Below, piece after piece: positions 48,414 through 57,198 of a stretch of 64,000 nt of DNA; the stretch's first letter is position 1, and every line of letters starts with the position of its first letter. Location: the NCBI RefSeq assembly GCF_900155565.1, contig NZ_FUHM01000002.1, forward strand, positions 620,001 through 684,000. Reading direction: 5' to 3'. The notes below the pieces were generated by a model. The model made no database searches, was not told where the DNA came from, and saw only the letters and a list, made by a program, of their open reading frames with translations. The stretch comes from Anaerosalibacter sp. Marseille-P3206 (GTDB lineage Bacteria > Bacillota > Clostridia > Tissierellales > Sporanaerobacteraceae). A program made the position numbers and the translations under genes.

Positions 48414-50554
48414 AATGCTCTCATTGAATTTAAAATTGCAATAATTGACACTCCAACATCTGCAAATACTGCTTCCCACATTGTAGCTACACCAAAGGCT
48501 CCCATTATTAAAACTATAAACTTGACCCCTAAAGCCACAACAATATTTTGAGTAACTATTCTCTTAGTTCTCTTTGAAATTTTTATTCCAGTAACTATTT
48601 TTTTAAGCTCATCTGTCATAATAACTATATCAGAAGCTTCAATAGCTGCATCGGAGCCTAATCCTCCCATTGCAATTCCCACATCTGCTCTTGCCAATAC
48701 CGGTGCATCATTTACTCCATCGCCAACAAAGGCTACCTTGCCTCTTGTTGATTTTTCTAGCATTATTTTTTCTAATATATTGACTTTATCCTGAGGTAAT
48801 AGTTCTCCATATACAGTATCAATACCCAAAGTTTTGCTCACTTCATTAGCTACTATACTGTTATCTCCTGAAAGCATTATAGTTTCTCTTATACCTAGTT
48901 TTTTTAATTCCTTTATAGTATCACTAGCCCCTTCTTTTATCTCATCTGATATAGTAATATATCCTACATATTGTTTGTTTATTCCTACATGGACTATAGT
49001 TCCAAAGGCATTTGTTTTTTTTACTGCAATACCTCTTTCTTCTAGAAATTTACTGTTCCCTACAACTATTTTATCCCCATTAACTTCTGCCTCTATTCCC
49101 TTTCCTGAAACTTCTTTGTAATTTTCAATTATACTTTTATCAATTTCATTTCCATAAGCTTTTAATATAGATTTCCCAATAGGATGGTTTGAAAATGCTT
49201 CTCCATATGCTGCATACTTTAGCAAATCATCTTCAGTATAACCTTCCATAGGTTTTACATCTGTTACTTTAAAAACTCCTTTTGTGAGAGTTCCAGTCTT
49301 ATCCATAACTATAGTATCAACTTGATTCAATGCCTCTAAATAATTTCCACCTTTGATTAGTATTCCAGATTTAGAAGCACCGCCTATACCTCCAAAGAAT
49401 CCTAGTGGAATAGATATCACTAGTGCACAAGGACACGATATTACTAAAAATATCAAAGCTCTATAAACCCAGTCACTTAAACTTAAACCAAATAATAATG
49501 GTGGAATAAGTGCTATAACAAGTGCACTTATAACTACTACTGGCGTATAGTATCTAGCAAATACAGTTATAAAGTTTTCAGTAGCTGCCTTTTTACTAGA
49601 TGCATTCTCAACTAGATTTAATATTTTAGAAACTGTAGACTCACCAAATTCTTTAGTTACTTCTATTTTCAATAAGCCATCATTATTTACAAATCCACTT
49701 AAAACCATATCCCCTTCTCTGACACTTCTAGGCACGTTTTCTCCAGTTATATTTGAAGTATCTACCATAGAAATTCCTTCAATAATAACCCCATCTAGAG
49801 GTATTTTTTCTCCTGGTTTGACTATTATATGACTTCCTACATGGACATCTTTTGGATCCACTTTAGTTATTTCATCTTTACTTATTAGATTTGCATAGTC
49901 TGGTCTAATATCTAATAATGCTTTTATAGATTTTCTTGAATTGTCAACTGCAAATCCTTGAAAAAGTTCTCCTACTTGATAAAATAGCATTACTGCTACA
50001 CCTTCAGGATACTGACCAATAGCAAAAGCTCCTATTGTAGCCACTGCCATAAGGAAGTTTTCGTCAAATACTTGTCCTCTACTTATGTTCTTAATAGCTC
50101 TAATGAGAATTTCTCCTCCAACAATAATATAGCTTAAAAAGAAAAATATAAACTCCTTAGTTCCACTCAATTTAAACAATATTGGTATTAAAAATAGAAT
50201 TGCACTAATTGCTATTTTAAAAATCTCATTTTTTTCAGGTTTTCCATGTTCATGAGTATGACCATGATTGTGAGAATGATCATGGGAATGATTATGATCA
50301 TGAGTATGATTATGTGCATTTAAATCTTCATTTTCTAACACTTTTACATCTGGTTCCATTTTATTAACCATTGTTTTAATCTCTGTAATAATTTCATCTG
50401 AATTATTTTCTGTCTCTATTTGTACTTTTAGCTTTTTTGAAATAAAATCCATAGTTGCATTGTCAACACCAACTATGTCATTTGTCTTTCTCTCTATTTT
50501 ACTGGCACAATGTGCACAATTAAGTCCTTCTAATGTCAATACTCTCTCTACCAT
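48398..50554 (-). CDS. Heavy-metal P1B-type ATPase (Zn/Cd/Pb exporter)
   Basis: The ATPase (718 residues) probably exports Zn2+, Cd2+ or Pb2+, as in CadA/ZntA. An N-terminal metal-binding domain (GLNCAHCASKI) is followed by a histidine-rich linker, where every second residue from 81 to 103 is His (12 His). The transport motif is SCPCALVI in membrane segment 6, the phosphorylation site is MDKTGTLTKG, the P1B His-Pro motif is SNHPIGKS, and the hinge is FVGDGVNDAPVLARADVGIA. CPC with a His-rich N-terminus favours zinc or cadmium over copper. The promoter upstream has an ArsR/SmtB-like operator. The gene ends at a terminator that overlaps its last codons. Confidence 0.93.
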   Translation of the reverse strand: MVERVLTLEGLNCAHCASKIERKTNDIVGVDNATMDFISKKLKVQIETENNSDEIITEIKTMVNKMEPDVKVLENEDLNAHNHTHDHNHSHDHSHNHGHTHEHGKPEKNEIFKIAISAILFLIPILFKLSGTKEFIFFFLSYIIVGGEILIRAIKNISRGQVFDENFLMAVATIGAFAIGQYPEGVAVMLFYQVGELFQGFAVDNSRKSIKALLDIRPDYANLISKDEITKVDPKDVHVGSHIIVKPGEKIPLDGVIIEGISMVDTSNITGENVPRSVREGDMVLSGFVNNDGLLKIEVTKEFGESTVSKILNLVENASSKKAATENFITVFARYYTPVVVISALVIALIPPLLFGLSLSDWVYRALIFLVISCPCALVISIPLGFFGGIGGASKSGILIKGGNYLEALNQVDTIVMDKTGTLTKGVFKVTDVKPMEGYTEDDLLKYAAYGEAFSNHPIGKSILKAYGNEIDKSIIENYKEVSGKGIEAEVNGDKIVVGNSKFLEERGIAVKKTNAFGTIVHVGINKQYVGYITISDEIKEGASDTIKELKKLGIRETIMLSGDNSIVANEVSKTLGIDTVYGELLPQDKVNILEKIMLEKSTRGKVAFVGDGVNDAPVLARADVGIAMGGLGSDAAIEASDIVIMTDELKKIVTGIKISKRTKRIVTQNIVVALGVKFIVLIMGAFGVATMWEAVFADVGVSIIAILNSMRALKVEE

Positions 50555-50575
50555 CTTTCTCCCCCTTTACTTGTG

Positions 50576-50601
50576 AATATATGAATAAGTGTTCATATGT
50601 T
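50576..50601 (-). promoter_or_regulatory. ArsR/SmtB-type operator of the metal ATPase gene
   Basis: A 12-2-12 imperfect inverted repeat: AATATATGAATA (50576-50587), AG, TGTTCATATGTT (50590-50601), with 10 of 12 positions matching between arms. The ATGAAYA/TRTTCAT halves are like those of CadC/CzrA/SmtB operators. It lies at the predicted start point, so a metal-free repressor would block transcription. No such repressor gene is in the window. Confidence 0.6.
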
Positions 50602-50608
50602 TAATCAT

Positions 50609-50637
50609 ATTATACTTTCTATTTATCCCCCTGTCAA
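50609..50637 (-). promoter_or_regulatory. Sigma-A promoter of the metal ATPase gene
   Basis: TTGACA (50632-50637), 17-nt spacer and TATAAT (50609-50614) on the minus strand: full consensus. The start point falls at the edge of the operator. Confidence 0.8.
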
Positions 50638-50650
50638 TAGAAAACAAAAA

Positions 50651-50675
50651 ATTAAAAAGGAGACCACAAGTCTCC
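50651..50675 (-). terminator. Intrinsic terminator of the nitroreductase-like gene
   Basis: On the minus strand GGAGAC-TTGTG-GTCTCC is followed by TTTTTAATTTTTT. It lies about 60 nt after the gene's stop codon. Confidence 0.85.
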
Positions 50676-50735
50676 CTAAAATTAAATATTTATTAATATA
50701 TTGAAAAAACTTAGATCTCCAACACTATGGATAAT

Positions 50736-51545
50736 TTATAATTTGAACTCCCCTATTATTTTATAAACATTTCCATCCATTTCTCTGTTATCCATACTTA
50801 GAAAATCCCATTTTCCACTTATACCTATAGCTTTAGCCATGTTTTCAAAATAGTACATAATGATACCTGCATCTACTAATCTAAATTTTTCATCATTACA
50901 TTTCAAAATTAAAACCACTCTGTCATCTTTTAAAACAAATCTCCAAGGTTGATTGTTGTAACTTGATGGAGCAAATCTTATATAATAGAATAAATCACTT
51001 AATCCTCTATTTTCAATTTCATCTAATTCAATATTTTTTCCTATCTCATCTTTATAAACAATTTCTTCTATAGACAATCTACAACTTGCTACATCTTCTT
51101 TAAAAGGATTTTTAACTGCGGGATATCCAACAGCCAATAAATAATTAACTTGACTTCCGTTATCTAGTATTTCTTTCTTTGTCTTTTCATCAACATTTTC
51201 TATACTAATCCAACAAGTTCCCAATCCTAATTCAGTAGCTTTTGTTATCAAACTTTCCATAGCATAAGAGGCCTTTACAATTGACTTTGTTGAATCATTA
51301 AGTATATCAAGAGATATATAATGAGGACTTTTAATCATAACACCAGCATATCCACCTTTTCCTATTAAAGCTTCATAAATACTTTTCCCGTTCCTATAAA
51401 GAGAAAACTTAAAATGTCTAATATTAACACCTGATTCTAAAACATTACCATAATCAATTAACTCATTTAGTATATCTTGATTAACTTCTTTGTTTTTATA
51501 CTCTCTTATAGACTTTCTATTTGTTAAAAAATTTCTAATAAGCAC
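50736..51545 (-). CDS. Nitroreductase-fold protein (TM1586-like)
   Basis: The 269-residue protein has two nitroreductase-like halves: FLTNRKSIREYKNKEVNQDI and SYAMESLITKATELGLGTCW in the first, and LFYYIRFAPSSYNNQPWRFV (FMN-binding Ser-Tyr-Asn-Asn-Gln-Pro-Trp) with DAGIIMYYFENMAKAIGISG in the second. This duplicated layout matches the TM1586-type putative nitroreductases, which bind FMN; substrates are not known. It may have a redox or detoxification role. It is a single gene with a terminator at both sides. The ribosome site is weak (GAAAGGATGATATATTG), leaving the exact start slightly uncertain. Confidence 0.82.
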   Translation of the reverse strand: MLIRNFLTNRKSIREYKNKEVNQDILNELIDYGNVLESGVNIRHFKFSLYRNGKSIYEALIGKGGYAGVMIKSPHYISLDILNDSTKSIVKASYAMESLITKATELGLGTCWISIENVDEKTKKEILDNGSQVNYLLAVGYPAVKNPFKEDVASCRLSIEEIVYKDEIGKNIELDEIENRGLSDLFYYIRFAPSSYNNQPWRFVLKDDRVVLILKCNDEKFRLVDAGIIMYYFENMAKAIGISGKWDFLSMDNREMDGNVYKIIGEFKL

Positions 51546-51621
51546 AATATATCATCCTTTCTTCAAAGTATCTAATACTCTTATACCACCAAAAAATGTT
51601 TTTAATCTTTTATGCTAATTT

Positions 51622-51649
51622 AAAAGGCTTCTTTTAAAAGAAGCCTTTT
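51622..51649 (-). terminator. Terminator of the ytr-like ABC operon
   Basis: AAAAGGCTTCTTTT and AAAAGAAGCCTTTT form a self-complementary 14-bp hairpin flanked by T-runs, 5 nt after the permease stop codon. Confidence 0.88.
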
Positions 51650-51654
51650 TTTAT

Positions 51655-52728
51655 TTATTCTTTAATTCTATTAAACTTAATACTTAATTTTGATAAGTAC
51701 CAACCTAGAAGTCCTCCGACTATATAGCCAAGAACAAGGAATATACTTTTATATGCATATACATGATAGGTTAAATCTTCAAATATCCAAACAGAAATAA
51801 GTCCCATCAAAAGTGCTGTACAAACAGTAACCCCTACTTTGAAAAATGTTTCTATGTTTTCAAACTCTAGAGTCTCTCCACTTCTCTCGATTTTGTTTTT
51901 GTCAAATAGTATCTTTGATATAATAAATAGTACAATTGATAATGTTATATAATAGATATAGTGTTTTGATCCTCTATAAGAGCTATTAAACACTTCAAAA
52001 AAGCTATACTCTGCTACCTTATCCCATATATCACTAAAACCACTTAATCTCCAAAATCCTGATCTAAGCCAGCAGCTTATATTAGAAAATAAAAGATAGG
52101 TAAATCCCATAGGAAATACTAAAAATATTGCTGTTAGAATAAATTGTGCAATAGTTGTTCCTGCTAATGTTCCAAACAAAAATGCAAAACTTAAAAAAGG
52201 TAATTGATAATAAATAAATTTAATAATCCAAGTTAACACTTGTATTGCTGAATAAAATATCCTCAAATTTGAATTTAAAACTAATGCTAAAAGCATTATT
52301 AAACCATTTAGTAAAAATGGAAAAACTATAGCTACTAGTGCTACCAATAATTTGCTAAAAAATATTTCATATCTGGTAAAAGGCATTGTAGACAATACTT
52401 CAAATGTCTTTCTCCTCTTTTCCTCTCCAAACAATATTGCTGCAACAACAACTGGAACAACTATTACGATAATTGGATAAAATTCATTTACATCTTCTAA
52501 TTGATAATTTACATCACGTATACGGCTTTCCAGTATTTCATCTTCATTATACTCATAACCTTCACTTTCATAAAATGTAATTTCATCTTTATATCTTTGA
52601 TATGCTGTAGTTATAGGTAATGTGGTTACAAAGAACATGATTATAGCAACAATAATAATAATTGGAATAATCATCTTTAAATCTTTTTTAAATAGAGATT
52701 TATTAAAGGGTAATGTCTTCAAATACAT
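51655..52728 (-). CDS. ABC-2 type transporter permease
   Basis: A membrane protein of 357 residues with about eight hydrophobic segments: one at 19-41, a large extracytoplasmic stretch at 42-75, then a cluster from 76 onward (FYPIIVIVVPVVVAAILFGE; FEVLSTMPFTRYEIFFSKLL is the cytosolic loop contacting the ATPase) and a final pair near the C-terminus. It overlaps the ATPase gene upstream by 26 nt, so translation is coupled. With the YtrA-type regulator it resembles the YtrABCDEF acetoin/cell-wall-stress ABC systems of Bacillus, but the substrate is unknown. Confidence 0.85.
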   Translation of the reverse strand: MYLKTLPFNKSLFKKDLKMIIPIIIIVAIIMFFVTTLPITTAYQRYKDEITFYESEGYEYNEDEILESRIRDVNYQLEDVNEFYPIIVIVVPVVVAAILFGEEKRRKTFEVLSTMPFTRYEIFFSKLLVALVAIVFPFLLNGLIMLLALVLNSNLRIFYSAIQVLTWIIKFIYYQLPFLSFAFLFGTLAGTTIAQFILTAIFLVFPMGFTYLLFSNISCWLRSGFWRLSGFSDIWDKVAEYSFFEVFNSSYRGSKHYIYYITLSIVLFIISKILFDKNKIERSGETLEFENIETFFKVGVTVCTALLMGLISVWIFEDLTYHVYAYKSIFLVLGYIVGGLLGWYLSKLSIKFNRIKE

Positions 52729-53602
52729 ATCCTTCCCCTCCCATCTTATATATAAATATTTCTTCTAAGGACATATCGATAGTTTCAAGTAATATTGGAT
52801 TATGCTTTTTAAGCAATTCTATAAATTCATCAATATTATCATTAGTAATTATCTGATATACCTTTCCTTTGTTTTCTATACTTAAAATAGCCTTGTGATT
52901 AACTATTTCCTCAGGTATACTATCTTTAAATGCTACCTGAATTTTTCTAACCTTAGTCTTTAGCTCATCTATATTTTCTTCTGCAAGTATTTTTCCATTA
53001 TAAATTATTCCTATATGGTCACAAATACGTTCAAGTTCACCTAAATTGTGAGTAGAAATAAGTATTGTAGTTTCATTCATACTTACTTCCTCTACCAAAA
53101 GATTAAGCACTTCTCTTTTGATAACTGGGTCAAGTCCTGAAGTTGGCTCATCAAGTATAAGTACATTTGGCATTATAGATAAATTTAATAATAATGAAAC
53201 TTGAGTTTTCATTCCCTTAGATAAATGCCTAATTTTTTTATTTTCATCTAACTTAAATAGTTTCTTTAAATTTTGATATCTTTCTTCATTCCACATAGGA
53301 TAAGTGTTTTTATAAAACTCTTTCATCTCAGCGATTTTAAAATTTGGATAAAAGTATTGGTAATCAGAAACATATCCTATCCTAGATTTAACTTTAGTAT
53401 TCTCTATTATATTTTCACCAGTTATAATTGCGCTTCCACTTTCAGGTTTATAAATTCCTACTAAACATTTAATAAGTGTAGTTTTTCCTGCTCCATTTGG
53501 ACCAATAAGGCCATAGATAGAACCCTTCTTTACCTCTAGATTTACATTGTCTAATATTTTCACTCCACCTAAGTACTTATCTATATTTTCAGCTTTAATC
53601 AT
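52703..53602 (-). CDS. ABC transporter ATP-binding protein (YtrB-like)
   Basis: The protein has 299 residues. Walker A is GPNGAGKTTL near 35-44, the signature RHLSKGMKTQVSLLLNLSIM, Walker B VLILDEPTSGLD, switch LISTHNLGELERICDHIGII. The C-terminal 80 residues are an accessory domain like those of CcmA/YtrB-type ATPases. It overlaps the GntR gene by 8 nt and the permease by 26 nt, a compact three-gene operon. The late GEGYVFEDITL end is encoded in the overlap with the permease. Confidence 0.93.
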   Translation of the reverse strand: MIKAENIDKYLGGVKILDNVNLEVKKGSIYGLIGPNGAGKTTLIKCLVGIYKPESGSAIITGENIIENTKVKSRIGYVSDYQYFYPNFKIAEMKEFYKNTYPMWNEERYQNLKKLFKLDENKKIRHLSKGMKTQVSLLLNLSIMPNVLILDEPTSGLDPVIKREVLNLLVEEVSMNETTILISTHNLGELERICDHIGIIYNGKILAEENIDELKTKVRKIQVAFKDSIPEEIVNHKAILSIENKGKVYQIITNDNIDEFIELLKKHNPILLETIDMSLEEIFIYKMGGEGYVFEDITL

Positions 53603-53987
53603 CTTTCTCCACCCCCTCTAATTCACTTATCAATTTTTCAATCAAATTACATATATCTTCTTTTGTAAGCCCCATATAATAGGCTTCAACTATTCCTTTT
53701 TTAAACAGTTCTGATACTTCCATTAATCTTTCCTCATCCTTTCTTGGCTGATAATCCTCTGAAACAAAAGTACCTCTACCTCTAATAGTAACTGTCACCT
53801 TTTGTCTTTCTAGCTCTTGATAAGCTTTTTGTATAGTATTAGGATTTAAAGTCAACATCTTTGCAAGTTCTCTAACAGAAGGTAGTTTTTCTCCAGGTTC
53901 TATTATTCCTTTCAAAATTCCTTCCTTCACTTCATCAATAATCTGTTCATATATTGGAGTACTACTTGTAGCATCTATATTTAACAC
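53595..53987 (-). CDS. GntR family regulator, YtrA subfamily
   Basis: The protein has 130 residues: an N-terminal winged helix (TPIYEQIIDEVKEGILKGII; LPSVRELAKMLTLNPNTIQK, recognition helix; QELERQKVTVTIRGRGTFVS) and a short C-terminal helical dimerisation tail of about 50 residues. That short tail defines the YtrA subfamily, which usually represses its own ABC operon. The start is GTG after GGAGGTG. A palindrome just downstream of the predicted start point is the likely operator. Inducers of YtrA proteins include cell-wall-active antibiotics in Bacillus. Confidence 0.93.
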   Translation of the reverse strand: MLNIDATSSTPIYEQIIDEVKEGILKGIIEPGEKLPSVRELAKMLTLNPNTIQKAYQELERQKVTVTIRGRGTFVSEDYQPRKDEERLMEVSELFKKGIVEAYYMGLTKEDICNLIEKLISELEGVEKDD

Positions 53988-54002
53988 TTTATCACCTCCA
54001 CG

Positions 54003-54033
54003 TGTACAGTGTGTATTAGTTGTATTAGTACAC
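54003..54033 (-). promoter_or_regulatory. Probable YtrA-type operator
   Basis: GTGTAC (54003-54008) and GTACAC (54028-54033) are inverted halves; AGTGTGTATTAGT and GTATTAGTACACT lie between and around them, giving a compound palindrome rich in GTGTA/TACAC like those of YtrA regulators. It begins at the predicted start point of the operon. Confidence 0.5.
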
Positions 54034-54040
54034 TATAATC

Positions 54041-54069
54041 AGTATAGTTCACAAAAATATAAATGTCAA
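54041..54069 (-). promoter_or_regulatory. Sigma-A promoter of the ytr-like operon
   Basis: TTGACA (54064-54069), 17 nt, TATACT (54041-54046) on the minus strand, about 50 nt before the GntR start codon. Confidence 0.75.
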
Positions 54070-54095
54070 GATGTTTTTATTAGTCAATATTTATG

Positions 54096-54122
54096 TGAGT
54101 CAGGGGACGGTCACCTGACTCA
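54096..54122. repeat. Palindromic GGACGGT-core repeat, copy 4
   Basis: TGAGTCAGG and CCTGACTCA form a perfect 9-bp stem around GGACGGTCA. It sits between the divergent ytr-like operon and the UvrD-like helicase gene rather than after a gene, so here it is unlikely to be an ordinary terminator. Confidence 0.8.
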
Positions 54123-54178
54123 TTGCCTCCATTATTGTTAATGAAATAATAATATGATACAATCAAAAAGGTGATATT

Positions 54179-56056
54179 ATGAAAATTGAATTAAATAAAA
54201 ATCAGAAAAGTGCATCTCTTCATAAAGATGGTCCAGCTTTGGTATTAGCTGTACCAGGGGCAGGAAAAACTACTGTTCTAATTCAAAGAACACGAAACTT
54301 AATTAAAATGTATAATGTTGAGCCAAACGAAATTCTCTCTATAACTTTCAGTAGAGCTTCAGCTAATGACATGAGAGAAAGGTTTGATAGTATGTTTGGC
54401 TCTACTTGTTTTCAATCTGTAAAATTTTCTACTATTCATAGTTTTTCTTACACAATATTAAGAGAATATGCCTTTAGAAAAAATATCAAATACACATTAA
54501 TTGAAGGTCAAAATCAATATACAAATAAAAATAAACTCCTAAAAAAAATCTATTATGATTTAAATGGAGAATATATAACAGAAGAAAATCTAGAAGGCAT
54601 TGTAAATACCATTGGATATATAAAAAACATGATGTATACAATAGATGATTTCTTAGAAGAAAATAAAATTGATATAAAAAATTTCAAAGAAATATACAAT
54701 ATCTATGAAGACTATAAGTCAAAATACTATTTATTAGACTTTGATGATATGCTCTTATTTACATATAGAATACTAAAACAAGATAAATATTTACTCAATA
54801 AATATAGGAACAAATACTCGTATATACAAGTAGATGAAGGACAAGACACATCAAAACTTCAATTAGAAATAATAAAAACTATTGCTACTCCTAAGAACAA
54901 TCTATTCATTGTTGCAGATGATGACCAATCTATATATGGATTTAGAGGAGCTTTTCCAAAGGGACTACTAAATTTTGATAAGGACTATCCAAATGCTAAG
55001 CTATTTTACATGGAAGAAAACTACCGCTCGTCTAAAAATATAGTAAATGTATGTAACAAATTTATAAAGCAAAATACCTTAAGATATAATAAAAATTTAT
55101 TCACTAAAAATAAAATCTTAAAACCTATTCAAATAATTAGAGCTGAAACTGTACTTGATCAATATGAGTATTTGATAGGTGAATTAAAAAAATACAATGA
55201 TTATCCAAATACAGCAATTCTATATAGAAATAATATCTCTGCCTTAGGTCTTATAGAGTACTTAGCAAAAAATGATATCCCTTTTTACATAAGAGATAAA
55301 AAGATTAACTACCACAATCAATGGATAGTAAAAGATATAGTTGAGTTTTTAAAACTTGCATATGATGATACAAATATACAGGCCTTTGAAAATATCTACT
55401 ACAAGATGAGAGGATTTACATTTAAAAAGTATGTTAGTTTTGCAAAAACTTTAGATTACAATATGTCTGTATTTGATAGACTCCTTAAATATCCTAGATT
55501 AAATGAAGACTATGTAAAATTATATAATGAATTAAAAAGGGACTTTAAATATTTAGCAAAGCTAAATCCAAAAGATTCAATTGCGTTTATAGAAAGCAAT
55601 TTGAAATATGAAAGATATCTTAAAGAAAACTCCATCAAATTTGGATATACTTATGATTCACTTAAAACAATACTGTTTGATTTAAAAATGATTGCAGAGA
55701 ATACAGAAGATATAAATGAATTTTTAGGTCGCCTTAAATATTTAGATTATTTGATTAGTCAATCCTCTAAGGAAAGAAATGGTGTAACTTTAACTACAAT
55801 TCACTCTGCAAAGGGACTTGAATTTAAAAATGTATATATGGTAGATTTAATTGATGGAGATTTTCCAACTTCTAATAGTATTGAAGCTTTTTTCAAAGGT
55901 AATCTCGATCTTTTAGAAGAAGAAAGAAGACTTTTTTATGTTGGAATGACTAGAGCTAAAGAAGTATTAGATCTTATAACTGTTAAATTTAGAAATGATA
56001 AAATAGTGGAGCCTTCTAGGTTCTTAGTTGAACTTGAAGAGTTGTTTAAAGAATAA
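54179..56056 (+). CDS. Second UvrD/Rep-type helicase (no intein)
   Basis: A short superfamily 1A helicase of 625 residues. Walker A VPGAGKTT (25-32), motif Ia SITFSRASANDM, motif II IQVDEGQDTS (216-225; Glu-Gly in place of the usual Glu-Tyr/Phe/Ala), motif III VADDDQSIYGFRGAFPKG (245-262, uninterrupted), motif IV EENYRSSKNIV, motif V TLTTIHSAKGLEFKNVYM and motif VI LFYVGMTRAKEVLDL. It lacks the C-terminal Tudor-like domain of PcrA. The DDDQ/SIYG position (residues 250/251) is where the intein sits in pcrA. The gene stands alone; its role in repair or recombination is unspecified. Ribosome site AAAGGTGAT. Confidence 0.93.
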   Translation: MKIELNKNQKSASLHKDGPALVLAVPGAGKTTVLIQRTRNLIKMYNVEPNEILSITFSRASANDMRERFDSMFGSTCFQSVKFSTIHSFSYTILREYAFRKNIKYTLIEGQNQYTNKNKLLKKIYYDLNGEYITEENLEGIVNTIGYIKNMMYTIDDFLEENKIDIKNFKEIYNIYEDYKSKYYLLDFDDMLLFTYRILKQDKYLLNKYRNKYSYIQVDEGQDTSKLQLEIIKTIATPKNNLFIVADDDQSIYGFRGAFPKGLLNFDKDYPNAKLFYMEENYRSSKNIVNVCNKFIKQNTLRYNKNLFTKNKILKPIQIIRAETVLDQYEYLIGELKKYNDYPNTAILYRNNISALGLIEYLAKNDIPFYIRDKKINYHNQWIVKDIVEFLKLAYDDTNIQAFENIYYKMRGFTFKKYVSFAKTLDYNMSVFDRLLKYPRLNEDYVKLYNELKRDFKYLAKLNPKDSIAFIESNLKYERYLKENSIKFGYTYDSLKTILFDLKMIAENTEDINEFLGRLKYLDYLISQSSKERNGVTLTTIHSAKGLEFKNVYMVDLIDGDFPTSNSIEAFFKGNLDLLEEERRLFYVGMTRAKEVLDLITVKFRNDKIVEPSRFLVELEELFKE

Positions 56057-56121
56057 GCTAATGTATATTAGTTAATGTATTACATTAACCTCTTTAGAAC
56101 TGTAAAAATAGCCAATCTAGG

Positions 56122-56140
56122 GTTAAAGTTGAACTTTAAC
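56122..56140 (+). terminator. Hairpin after the UvrD-like helicase gene
   Basis: GTTAAAGTT (56122-56130) and AACTTTAAC (56132-56140) form a tight 9-bp hairpin. A second one, GTTAATGTA/TACATTAAC, is at 56071-56089. Neither has a strong T-run; together with 56149-56184 they separate the two convergent genes. Confidence 0.5.
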
Positions 56141-56148
56141 TTTAACAA

Positions 56149-56184
56149 AAAAATATAGAACGACTCCTGTCGTTCTATATTTTT
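56149..56184. terminator. Strong bidirectional terminator at the end of prdF
   Basis: AAAAATATAGAACGAC (56149-56164) and its exact complement GTCGTTCTATATTTTT (56169-56184) form a 16-bp stem with a TCCT loop. It overlaps the prdF stop codon by 2 nt and closes the prd operon; the A/T flanks also allow plus-strand termination. Confidence 0.92.
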
Positions 56185-57187
56185 ATAATAAAAAGCCATC
56201 TTTAAATGGATCATCTGGATCAACTACAATTTGATTAAATCCTGTTATATATGCTCTTCCTGTAATTTCAGGAACAATTCCAGAATATTCTCCTATTTTT
56301 GTTTCTTTTACAACTCTTCCTCTAAATGTAGTTCCAGTAATACTTTCATATACAAATGGTTCATCTATACCGATTTTCCCTTTAGCATATAGTGTTGCTA
56401 ATTTTGCACTGGTTCCAGTACCACAAGGAGAGCGGTCAACCTGTCCCATCCCAAATATTACTACATTTTTCAAATCTGCTCCTTTAGTTGAAGGTAAGTC
56501 ATATATTTCTACTAAATCAATTGTTTTTATATGAGGCTTTTCTGGATGTAATATATTAACATCTCTGTTTAATATATCTCTTATAGCCATTCCAATATCT
56601 ACTAGTTCATTAACATTTTCTAAATCTACCTTCATTCCCAATTCTTTTGCATTAACTAATGCAAAAAAACTTCCCCCAAAGGAGATATCTAATTTTACTT
56701 TTCCTACATTAGGTACTTCAATTTCTAGGTCTTCTTTGTATAGGAATGATGGAACATTAGTTATAGAAGTACCTTTAACTTTTCCGTTTTCTACTTCTAC
56801 TCTAGCCTTTATAAGTCCAGCTGGAGCTTCTAATACTATTTCTGTCACAGGTTCTACCTTTTCAACCATGCCAGTTTCCACAAGCATAGTAGATACACCT
56901 ATAGAACCATGTCCACACATGTTTAAGTAGCCTCCACCATCCATAAATATAACACCTATATCAGCCTCTTGACAAGTTGGTTGGGTGATTATAGCACCAA
57001 ACATGTCCTTATGACCTCTTGGTTCATGCATTAGCATTGTCCTTATATGATCCATATTCTCTTCTAAGTATTTCTTTTTCTCTGGCATGGTGTTACCAGG
57101 TATTACAGGGAGACCACCTACTAGAATTCTAGTAGGCTCTCCCATTGTATGAGTGTCAACAACATTAATGCTCTTAACAAATTCCAT
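56183..57187 (-). CDS. prdF: Proline racemase PrdF
   Basis: PrdF interconverts L- and D-proline without a cofactor, supplying the D-isomer to proline reductase. The 334-residue protein has the two catalytic cysteines: Cys91 in NMCGHGSIG and Cys255 in DRSPCGTGTS, both at the positions known from the clostridial enzyme. The VDTHTMGEPTRILVGGLP start is the family signature. A 4-hydroxyproline 2-epimerase would look similar, but MCGHG with DRSPCGTGTSAK and the prd context favour proline racemase. It is last in the prd operon, 11 nt after prdB, with a strong terminator at its stop codon. Confidence 0.95.
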   Translation of the reverse strand: MEFVKSINVVDTHTMGEPTRILVGGLPVIPGNTMPEKKKYLEENMDHIRTMLMHEPRGHKDMFGAIITQPTCQEADIGVIFMDGGGYLNMCGHGSIGVSTMLVETGMVEKVEPVTEIVLEAPAGLIKARVEVENGKVKGTSITNVPSFLYKEDLEIEVPNVGKVKLDISFGGSFFALVNAKELGMKVDLENVNELVDIGMAIRDILNRDVNILHPEKPHIKTIDLVEIYDLPSTKGADLKNVVIFGMGQVDRSPCGTGTSAKLATLYAKGKIGIDEPFVYESITGTTFRGRVVKETKIGEYSGIVPEITGRAYITGFNQIVVDPDDPFKDGFLL

Positions 57188-57198
57188 GATATACCCTC

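Noticed and set aside
48291-48479. N-terminal extension of the TPR protein up to 48479
   Set aside because: It overlaps the metal ATPase gene antiparallel-free in another frame, has no ribosome site, and a good AGAGGTG lies 8 nt before ATG 48290.
50240-50315. Short tandem-looking DNA repeat considered as a CRISPR or satellite
   Set aside because: It encodes the alternating His linker of the metal ATPase; the periodicity is from His codons every second residue and there are no spacers.
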